Below are positions 21,531 through 30,906 of a stretch of DNA of 64,000 bases, in pieces; positions within the stretch are counted from its first letter, which is position 1; each line of letters starts with the position of its first letter. The notes below the pieces were generated by a model that made no database searches, had not been told where the DNA came from, and saw only the letters and a list, made by a program, of their open reading frames with translations. This DNA is from Haberlea rhodopensis (lineage: Eukaryota; Streptophyta; Magnoliopsida; Lamiales; Gesneriaceae): NCBI GenBank assembly GCA_907163345.1, contig CAJQUN010000456.1, positions 62,001-126,000 on the forward strand. Direction: 5' to 3'. A program made the translations under genes and the position numbers.

Positions 21531-24316
21531 AAACATTTAATGAAAACTATCAAGTAAAATCTGGAATTGATTGACTGCAAAATCAAACAATATTTCTTTA
21601 TATTCATTGTCGAACTTGTTTCTAGTACCTTTAATTCATTTTAATCAAGTGAAACTCTGACATAATGTAAAAGTTTTCTTTGCTGATAAAAAATATTTTT
21701 AAAATATTTAATTATTTTCGAGTACTTTAGAAATATATATCTTATTTTAATACTAACTTATTTAAGAGTGAAAGAAATAAATAAATATGACATTATTCAC
21801 ATAGTATCAGGTTTTCTACCATACAGAAACAGATCTGCCAAAGTCCAAACTAACCTTCTCACTTTAAATTCAAGAAACACAATAAATATAGAATAAAAAA
21901 TGACAGAAGGTTGGAAGAACAAAATCAGATTCCATTCCCAATGAACCCAAAAAGGGTAAACTACAAAAATAATCGGTGAAATCACATATTCTCATTTTAT
22001 GCCTTTTGTTAGTTTAACTTACTGAAGTACCCATTATTTTGTTTATCTTGCAGAAACTATGTATGATCCTTGAGCCAATAAATAAAAGTTTACTACCCTA
22101 AAAAAATTAAAATTAAATAAAAGTTTACCAAGAAATTGCTTAAAACCTAATAAGGAAGGGATGTGATGCCAACGCCAAAAAATAGGAAAAGTTTTTGGCT
22201 ACCACATCGGATAGTGTCTCTTAGGTAGATCCAACCATCTAATATGCAGTATATTCTCAATATTGGATGAGAATATACCTCATATAAGGTTGAATCTATC
22301 ACATAGAACAATACCCATGAAGTAGCAAAGAAAAAATTGAGAAAATAGAAAGTATATAATTATTAAGTACCAATTAGTACTATTATGCATGAATTAATTT
22401 CGAATTGTATGTTAAGACTGAGTTCAGTAATATAACAACATGTTCAGTAAAGTATTTATTAATAGATAATAACAAAAATGACATACAATAAAACTTATTT
22501 TATAATATAAAACATCATAATTAAGTTCTTTGGTATCCCTTTATTGAACTATTATTTGCATACCTATAACAATATCCCAAATATTAAATCAATATCTCAT
22601 TTTTTACGTATAAATTTAAGTCATTGATCTACCTTTTAAGATAATCTGACATTATCCCATTTTTCATAATGAAATTTAATATAAATAAATTTAGATCATT
22701 AATCTAGCGTTTGGAATAATAAAACACTTTCGTATGAGATAGTTATGTATATCTACACCCTGATATGGGCCTTGTACTATGAGCACGTGCTACCCCTGTA
22801 CTTCCACGTGTAGTGGTTCTCGTCGTAATTTAAAACAAATCCAGAGCCAATGCACACATTAATGTCCATTATTTCCACAAAATGGCACATGAGACCGGCA
22901 CGTGGCTGAATCCCATGCGTCCGTTTCTGACTTTCTGTTATAAAATCCCATGCGTCTTTCACATATATCATCACACATTTTTCTTCTGTACTTTCTGCCA
23001 ATGGTTTCTGTTGCGAACCCCCTCGGATCCATTTCGTGTATACATAGAGTCTCCTGTCTCTATATCTACGCAGATTTCACTGCTTGCGGCGGCCTCTAAT
23101 TCGCTTGGTGCAGGTCGGGAAATATATTCGCCGAAGGCATCGCTTTTGCGTTTAATTGAAAGAGTGTTCGTATATTGACAAATGACAATATTGTATGAAC
23201 ACGTCTGAGTATACGGGCGAGCATCGTGGTGTAAAATATTTCCGCCTTTGTTTTTTTTTTTAATTTTTTATTTTCGGGATAATAAAATTCCTGCCTTGCA
23301 TCAAATGAATCGGAGGCAGCTGTGAATACGAAATTCCGCCGTGTTTTCTATGGTATTCTGACTAATACTAATACCCTGTCGATTCACATCAGGTGTAAAT
23401 TTTTATTTTATTTATTCCTAATCGATGATATATTTTAGATCTAAATTAAATTTTTTGAGTAATTGATCTTATTTGTTCGTGTTCGTTGATATTCATATGC
23501 TTGAATTTGTTATTATGTTTTCAGTGATATGAAAAGTTGGTTCCTTTCCTAGAACAACCGGAGTAGCATTTTATATTCAGGCATAGTTAAACAACAACGA
23601 GCTGACTGCGAATAAGATTGTTCATTTTCTCGGGAAGTTACAGTTTTGTGTCTTTGATGTTAACGTTTTTCTTTTTGATATTATTTTTGAATATGATTTT
23701 AATTGGTCATATATAGTTTGGAACTAGTCTGAGCACTTGACTTATGTTAGATTGTCTATCCTTCATTAGCTTATTTATAATGAATCTATAACATTTTCTG
23801 GTGTCCAATCTAGCTAGCATTTGGAAGTTTTTATGTGTGCAGATTTGCTTCCCCCTTGGATTTGGCTCACGAGATATTACCCAATCATCTACTTCTTGAT
23901 TCTTTTTTGGTTGTTGTAGCGCACACCAATCCATCGGGATTAGGCCAATGTTCGTTGTGTTGCGCAGGCTTACACCTATGTGATTACATGACTATATTTT
24001 TTGCTTTCCCAGCCACATATAATATTTCCCTTTTTTCAATCTATGTATGTGTCCATGGTTTAAATTTCTCAAATTAGGTTTGTATGAAATATAGATATGT
24101 CTCGAAATCGATTTTTTTATATACTGTTGGATCTGAAAAATAATGGAAAGTTGAGCAGATCAACGATGGTAGTCATGCTTTTTTCATTATTTAAAGGATA
24201 AACTTCTAATGCCGAGCCAAGATAAAACAGTGAAGCAAGACTGATAGAATGACGGAATAATGCAAGCAAGCAATAGGGAACTGCGAAAGTATATGATCAA
24301 TGCAAGAAAGATGATG
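21531..24316. other. AT-rich intergenic DNA with an unassigned transcribed-looking patch
   Basis: No protein family recognised. 22900-24080 has gene-like base composition, with T-rich stretches and acceptor-like CAG sites (for example near 23840), but I could not join a credible coding sequence. The hairpin at 22211-22314 is listed separately. Confidence 0.4.
22211..22314. repeat. Short inverted-repeat hairpin (small foldback MITE or precursor-like)
   Basis: The arm at about 22223-22259 (AGATCCAACC...TATATTCTCA) is the near-complement of about 22268-22305 (TGAGAATATA...GGTTGAATCT), separated by a loop of about 10 nt. The pairing extends roughly 35-40 bp with a few mismatches and a one-base bulge. 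Confidence 0.6.
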
Positions 24317-24321
24317 GCATG

Positions 24322-25346
24322 TGATACCCATACGGGTCAAGCCCATTAAAAAGCTCACGGGTCGAACCCAATCCATTGGTCAAAATCGTCGGAGGACAAG
24401 GTGCGGGGAGTGCGAAGCTAGCCCCTCGTGTGGGCGAGCGTCCCGCACGAAGCTCGCCCCCCTTGCGGGTGGAGCACCGCAGCTCGCCCACGCGATGGGC
24501 AAGCTGCACGCTCGCCCCGCCAGGCAGGGGCGAGCACCGCAGCTCGCCCGCTAGAGGGGCGAGCGCGGGCGAGCACCGCTGCTCGCCCGCACGAGGGGCG
24601 AGCTGCGTACTCACCCCGCGAGACATGTGCGAGCCTCGCAGCTCGCACACACGAGTCACAAGCTGCGATGCTCTCCCATGCGAGGAAGAGTTCGGAGCCA
24701 TCCCTCGCAGATGCCTCATGTTTGCAAAGGTATGGGATCGGAGCTCGCTCGTGTTGGGCGAGCTAAGCTTTGTAGCACGGCCTCGCAAGATTCGACGTAT
24801 AACCCATATCTCCAAGTACAAATCGGATCGTAAAAGCTGCAAGCATATCATACTAGGAAAGTGACATTCTCTGGTCCCCGATACAAATCGGATCGTAAAA
24901 GCTGCAAGCATATCATACCATGAAAGTGACATCTGGTCCCCGGCACAAATCGGATCGCAAAAGCTGCAAGAATATCGTACGAGGAGAGTGACACCTACTC
25001 GTCCTCAGCTCTAGGACCCTGGTCCACCCTTAGCTTCAGAAGATGTCCCCTAGGCCCTGACACACGGTTAAAGGCTGTCTCCTCTCTGTTTCCTATAAAT
25101 ATCAGGTTTGTTGACGGGAATAAGGTATTCACTCTACTCACAACTTAAAGTTCATCTCGTTACTCTTCCTTTCTTTTCCGATTTCTGACTTGAGCGTCGG
25201 AGGGGCTCCGCCGGGACATCCTTCCGGCACCCTTCTCACACTTGTTCGTGATTTCAGGCATCACCAACACTCGGAGCCATTATTGGAGTTGCTCCCAGCA
25301 CCCTTCGTCCACCGGAAAGAAGACGTATCATTTTTAGTAAGCATCA
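24322..25346 (+). mobile_element. Solo LTR of an unidentified LTR retrotransposon
   Basis: 1,025 bp starting TGATACCC and ending GTAAGCATCA, flanked by a perfect 5-bp duplication GCATG (24317-24321 and 25347-25351). TATAAAT at 25094-25100 is a plausible LTR TATA box. No internal element sequence remains, as expected after recombination between two LTRs. Inside are a GC-rich patch of CTCGCCC/GGGCGAG words (about 24405-24720) and three 60-65-bp tandem units containing CAAATCGGATCG at 24819, 24884 and 24944. Long open frames over the GC-rich patch are composition artefacts. Confidence 0.85.
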
Positions 25347-25351
25347 GCATG

Positions 25352-26467
25352 TAAAAAAAATAGATATTTGGAGGATGACACAATTTCCTGATGGATTAAT
25401 TTTGTGACCACTGTTAATGTACGTTGTGTTTTAGGACAATCTCAACTTTCAGTGTTGATGCGATACAGTTTCCTGTGCTATTATAAATATATTTTTGCAA
25501 ACTTTTTCGTATTTGTCTTTCCTCATTGAAATATGTTTTGTTAATACAGTCAATGGGCAAAAAAAAAAATAGATTTGCTGTATGGACATACTACATGGTT
25601 AAATATAAACTGGGCACGAATAGATAATTTTTTTAAGAGTAGTGTTAAAAAATGTGATGTTTTAGTTAGGAAGTAGTTTTAAAATTGCATCTAAAACTCC
25701 AAAACATTTGTAAGGTACAAGTTATTAATTTGTCTTGTCTTCACGTAATAAGCATCTTTACTACAAAAAATAAAGTAAAATATGTCTATCAAAATGTTGG
25801 TAACTTTGTTGAATGTGATCTGTTTGTTTTTACGTTCCAATTACTATAAAATTTAGGTCAGATAGTTAGGGTGTAAAATTTTAGATCTGACAAAGTCAAA
25901 CAAAAGTTAAAAGTTGAACAAAAGAAGTATGAAAGATGGGTAGATATAAATTGGTACTGATGTAAGGATAGTAAAAAAACAAGAAGAAGCCCATTACGAC
26001 ACTATAATGAAAACGTCCATCGGACGGCCCAATATATTCAAGCATTCCCCCTTGAAATAACTCCTTGATAAGGCCAGGTCCATCTTGATCCGATGATTAA
26101 GAAAAAACAAAACGAAAATTTTGAAGTACAACTTAAATTATTGGTGAAAGTTCATGCCGGTACCCAACGGTAAAACTTTATTCATCCTAGTCCAAGAAAA
26201 AAATTTACAATCATTTAAGTAACTTTATGTTAAAATAACAAAAGTGCCCCTGATAAGAAAATGCGGCAATCTAAAAAAATTTCAATCTCTTACTTTCAGC
26301 ACTTCGTTCAATCTATTTCTTTCACCACTGCGATTAAAATTTCCTCGTAAATCTCTCTTAGCGAGTTACGGTTTCTTACAGTTGATTTTTCTCTTCATCT
26401 CTTCGATTTTTCGTTTTATCACTTTGTTCCAGATTTTTTTTCCAATTCTAGTATATGTGTGTAAGAG

Positions 26468-26532
<65 letters not shown>

Positions 26533-26535
26533 TTT
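25352..26535. other. AT-rich intergenic DNA
   Basis: No gene seen. An AT microsatellite occupies about 26470-26530. Confidence 0.5.
26470..26530. repeat. (AT)n microsatellite
   Basis: About 30 uninterrupted TA dinucleotides, directly outside the left arm of the foldback element. Confidence 0.95.
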
Positions 26536-26537
26536 TC

Positions 26538-27331
26538 AGATTGGTGTCCATGCTTCTTTGCTCATTTTCAAAATTTACAGTCTGAAACTTGCAACGAAGA
26601 AGATGACCCAGAGAAAAATTAATTGGTGCACGAAAATTATAAAAAACAACTAGTGCATGAAAATTATAAAAAATAACTGGTGCACGAAAATATTAACAGT
26701 AACTAGTGCACGAAAGATTGAAAATCAGTAACTGATGCACGAAAAATGAAAATCAGTAACTGATGCACGAAAATTAAAAACAGTTACTGATGCACGAAAA
26801 TTGAAAATCAGTAATAAATGCACGAAAATTAAAATCAGTCACTGATGCACGAAACATAGAAAAAATATGTGATGCACGAACCATAATCGCAAATGGTGAT
26901 GCATGAACCATACAATTAAGTAAGTGATGCATGAACCATTTAATTTCGTGCACCAGTTACTTTTTATCATTTTCGTACACCAGTTATTTTTATGATTTTC
27001 ATGCACCAATGTTATATTTTCGTGCACTAGTTACTTTTTTTATAATTTCGTGCACCAATTACTTTTTTATCATTTTTGTGCACCAATTACTTTTTATGAT
27101 TTTTGTGCACCAATGTTATATTTTCGTGCACCATTTACTTTTTATAATTTTCTTGGACCAATTACTTTTTATGATTTTTGTGCACAAATGTTATATTTTC
27201 TTACACTGGTTACTTTTTATAATTTTCGTGCATCAATTATTTTTTCTCTGGGTTATCTTCTTCGTTGCAATATCTTGCTGCCAGGCTGTAAAATTTGAAA
27301 ATGAGCAAACAAGCTCGAACACCAATGCATA
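26538..27331. mobile_element. Foldback-type element: long inverted repeat built of tandem ~30-bp units
   Basis: The left arm (26538 to about 26940) carries repeated GATGCACGAAAAT units. The right arm (about 26941 to 27331) carries the reverse complement, ATTTTCGTGCACC. The outer parts also mirror each other: the left arm has ATTGGTGTC, TTTGCTCATTTTC, TTTACAGTCTG and AACGAAGAAGATGACCCAGAG, and the right arm has the complements in reverse order. The right boundary word GAGCAAACAAGCTCG occurs again about 66 bp further out. No target duplication was identified, so the exact ends are uncertain. Confidence 0.75.
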
Positions 27332-28566
27332 CTTACTTCTTCATCCATATGCATCAATCAAAGCCATGAGCAAACAAGCTCGAACACCAATGCATACCAA
27401 CATACTTTCGCTATCTAAAATTTAGCATCGATATTCAAATTTATAATCACATACACACACAGTATACACACACACATGATGGAATGTGTAGAGCAGATCC
27501 GAAAATTATATGTGCAGAGTAGTCCGATATCTTCTTCAATTAAAAAAGATTCCAAATGCTACGGACAATTTAGATGCTTCGATGCAAACATATTTTATGT
27601 ACATAACATTTTAGCAAATAATTTTTAGGTCAGGGCGACGAGATGATGCGACAAGATGATGAAGAAAATAATGATCTGAGAATCGCCGGAAAATTGGAGA
27701 TTTTACGTGCAGAGGGAGAAAAGAGATGACGTAAAGAGTTAATCTGAAATTAGGTTTAGTTTTTTTGATAACTTAAGGGTATTTTGGGAACTAAAAAAGA
27801 CTTTTGCAGACCAACTCTTTTAAAAGTGAAATTATGTGAATATAATTATCTCATACGTGTATTGTTCTGTAAACATTATTTTTTTCAGACTTATTTGAAT
27901 TAACTTTCTGAAAACATCACCAATATACAATTTTCTCAAAATTATTTTAGTTTTTCTATTTATTTTAATCTTAATTAAAAGACTGGATACACTAATAATG
28001 TTCTATTTTGTAAATCTGATTTGAACCAATAAACAGTAAGAAAATTTTATTTTAAACTTTCATCAATCTCAAGTATGTTCAACATTAATTTCAGATGCAA
28101 TAAATTAAATTTAACAACAATTAAAGTTCTTGTTAACATTGAGTTTGATCTATTAATCACTGTTACTATAATAATTTTCTTCTAGCTCATCATAAATCCA
28201 TAATTCTTAGAAATAATTTAATTACAGGATAATTACATATGTCTCTTTTGTAGAATAGTTGTTTACAAATTTTCACATCTAGTTTGAACAATTACATTTG
28301 TCCATATTATAGAATAGCTGTATTACAAAAAACACCCTTATAGTTTGTAAATATATAAGAAAAATTACAACTACCTCTCATTTGGTTTGACATAAAAATA
28401 CACTGTAGAGGATGTAGATGTTATTGTTCAAACTAGATGTGGTCTATATGAAGTCCATCCTTTAATTAATGACATAGTGACGATTGATGTATCCCTTTCA
28501 ACCTATGCTTAAATGTATGCTAGACCAAATTACTGATATATTTAACCTCGTAAAATGTGTTGGGTG
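27332..28566. other. AT-rich intergenic DNA
   Basis: No gene seen. Some of the 27600-27850 sequence may belong to an outer terminal repeat of the foldback element, but the match with 26170-26280 is too weak to call. Confidence 0.45.
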
Positions 28567-29016
28567 TAGGGCTGTTTAACGGGTCACTTCGACCCGATCC
28601 GAATCGGAACTGGCCGATTTCGGATCGGCTAATTCTGGAACCGGTCCAATCCGGTAAGGAACCGATTTTTTTGAATTTTTTTCAAAAACTCAAGGGAAAT
28701 TGTTGCTTGGAGGATTCCAACACGCGACCATTACCTTCTACTCTACAATTCTAACCAATTGAGCTAATTGACATTTGTGTTTGTAAACTAACATCAAATA
28801 TATTTATCTAAATTTAAAAAAAAATTATTTTTTTTAAAATAACGGATTCGGTTCCGGTTCAGCCCGGAAGCGGATCCGTTTAGTCCGGAATCGGTAAGAT
28901 ACCGATACCAGAACGGTAGAACCGATCAGGACCGGTAACTTATCGGTTAGCCCGATTCTGATTCTGGATCGGGCTAACCGATCCAGTTTTTGAACCCGAC
29001 CAATTAAACAACCCTA
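28567..29016. mobile_element. hAT-like MITE with an embedded tRNA-like relic
   Basis: The termini are TAGGGCTGTTTAACGGGTC and, on the other strand from the right end, TAGGGTTGTTTAATTGGTC. Both subterminal regions are rich in CCGATCCG/CGGATCGG words. The 8-bp flanks no longer match clearly, so the copy is probably old. It contains a tRNA-like stretch on the minus strand. Confidence 0.65.
28704..28772 (-). other. tRNA-like relic inside the MITE
   Basis: Read on the minus strand, TAGCTCAATTGGTTAGA matches a D-arm with A-box, and 40 nt later GGTCGCGTGTTGGAATCCTCC resembles a variable loop plus T-arm with a B-box changed from GGTTCGAATCC. The stems do not all pair, so it is not called as a functional tRNA gene. 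Confidence 0.45.
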
Positions 29017-30411
29017 ATAGTATGTGTGTATATATAATAATAAAAAAATACATCATATAAATTATATTAGTATCAAATTATAATTTGACGCATAAAAAAC
29101 GCGTAAAGATCAGCAATTGTCGCTTTCCGTAACAGGAAGTTTTCATTGATTACGCATGTGACTATATAAGCTTCGACTCACAATTATTCATTATATATAT
29201 GTTGAATTATTATAATACTAGGTAAGCTTAAAAGTCATATTTGAAGAGTCTTCAGGGAATCTTTGATAGACCGAGAGGGCACAAACATGCATCTTCACAT
29301 GAGAAATGTAATTATTATTGTTGTCGTTTCAATTTTTATAAATTTAATTTTTTAAAAATTACTCTAACAATAACAATAATTTAATATATTGGTCAACATC
29401 CAAAAAAAAAAAACAAATTTATGATTAAAAAAATTTAATTTTTTTTAACCCTTGCTTTTAAAAATAAAAATCCCCCCCTCCCGAAATTTTTTTCCTTGCT
29501 CCGCTAGTGCCAACAACAAGTATCTTGGGTTCAATTTACCATCTTGTAACGTACGTATTAAATTTCCTTTCTTTAATTATTTATTATTTTCCTAAAAAAA
29601 ATGGAGGGCAGCCGACAGATTAGCGAAAACGAAGATGAGAATGGCCGTTGAACAGTCCCGTGCGAATTTATGAGTTTGTCAAAATCCCATGTGAAGTTTG
29701 TTAAGTCCACTCCTGGATTCATGTCGGTTTCATTGTTGCTGTCCTGAAGGGCACTGCCCTCGGGGGTATCATCTACCATTCATATAGAATCTTTTTTTCT
29801 TTAAAAAAAAAATTTCAAATGAACGGTGATAATGCCCATAAGGGCACTACCCTTAAGGGCATCATCAAACAAACAATTCGTGCCATACCCATCCAATTAT
29901 TATTTTTCATCTAATAATGATTTGTATAATATGATATAGTTGCTGTCAGTAATTAAATCTTGATATGGGTCACCGTCAAGGAATCGATGCCATATTCCAG
30001 TAATACAAAACGCGTACCTAGGGCTACATTATTTCCACAAAAATCACTCAAAAAAATATTTTTATATACCCGATTATACATCAACTCATTTAAAACATAA
30101 TATTTTTTCAAATAGACATATCAATCATTTTATATCAATTATATCTAATTGGTTCATAATATACGTGTGTGAATTCTATTTATATCATTGATTATATGAA
30201 ACACAAGACACATCCTGTTATATAAACAATTTTTGGAAAAAAAAAATGTTACGTGGCATATTTTTTAGTGGACCATAAATCATTTCCATATAATAATAAT
30301 TCAACACAACCCATTTTCTGTAACATAACTTCATCTGTAAAATTCATCCCCACTTTTACCAGAAGATTTTGTTAAATTGAATTAACCCTACAAAGAAAAT
30401 GAAGAAACAAG
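29017..30411. other. AT-rich intergenic DNA
   Basis: No certain gene. The minus-strand frame at 29573-29779 (68 residues, acidic N-terminus then NFTWDFDKLI) has coding-like composition and could be an exon remnant, but no family was recognised. GCCCTTAAGGGC-like words near 29745-29870 form small palindromes. Confidence 0.4.
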
Positions 30412-30420
30412 CAGGAAGGC

Positions 30421-30660
30421 GGGTTTTTTATTAAATTAATCGAAAAAACAAATTAATTTAACAAAATATCCTAATTTTAAATTCGTTTTTAAAGTAACCC
30501 AAACCGCCATCTCAGATGGCGCCTTCATGTAAAGGCGCCATCTGATAAAAAATTAATTGAAGGCGCCATCTTGGATGGCGGCTTCAAATAAAAGATTTTT
30601 TTTTTTTATGAAGGCGCCATCGAAGATGGCGCCTTCTCGGGTATAAATACCGCGGCCGAG
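30421..30660 (+). repeat. Left terminal inverted repeat of the MULE with GGCGCC palindromes
   Basis: Contains repeated GCCATCTCAGATGGC-, GGCGCCATCTTGGATGGCG- and GGCGCCATCGAAGATGGCGCC-type palindromes between 30508 and 30637. The transposase TATA box lies immediately downstream. Confidence 0.85.
30641..30650 (+). promoter_or_regulatory. TATA box of the MULE transposase
   Basis: GTATAAATAC sits just inside the left terminal repeat and about 265 bp before the transposase ATG. The leader appears to contain an intron, with donor CAG|GTAAAAATG near 30778 and acceptor TTTTTCAG near 30904. Confidence 0.65.
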
Positions 30661-30784
30661 CCCTTCATTTTTCATACCGAAGCGAAAATCACATATCATC
30701 ATAGTTTCTTATCTTATTTTTATCGTTAAAATTGTTCAATCTCCAATCTCAATTAACCACTCTCGAAGTATTTATCAGGTAAAA

Positions 30785-30858
30785 ATGTTGTTATATTATT
30801 GATTTTATCTTATTGTTTTTATCATATGGATTTTATCTTATTGTTTTTATCATATGGA
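30785..30858 (+). repeat. Two direct ~29-bp repeats in the transposase leader intron
   Basis: ATTTTATCTTATTGTTTTTA followed by TCATATGG occurs twice in tandem. Confidence 0.8.
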
Positions 30859-30906
30859 TTTTATAAATTTATTAATTATTTGTAATATTTTATAAATTTT
30901 TCAGAT

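Noticed and set aside
22777..23178. Candidate small gene near 22.8-23.2 kb on either strand
   Set aside because: Overlapping frames on both strands, neither with a family pattern. Only noted as an unassigned, possibly transcribed patch.
24297..24932. Long overlapping frames on both strands rich in Arg, Ala, Gly and Ser
   Set aside because: They follow from the GC-rich CTCGCCC word repeats in the solo LTR. Open frames on several strands at once are a composition effect.
26244..26585. 113-residue frame with a YIYIYI tract
   Set aside because: Half of it is a translated AT microsatellite; no conserved domain.
26839..27425. Frames with repeated NWCTK or HQLLF peptides
   Set aside because: Translations of the foldback repeat units in both orientations.
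28704..28772. Functional tRNA gene
   Set aside because: The acceptor and anticodon stems do not pair well and the B-box core is altered; kept only as a relic.
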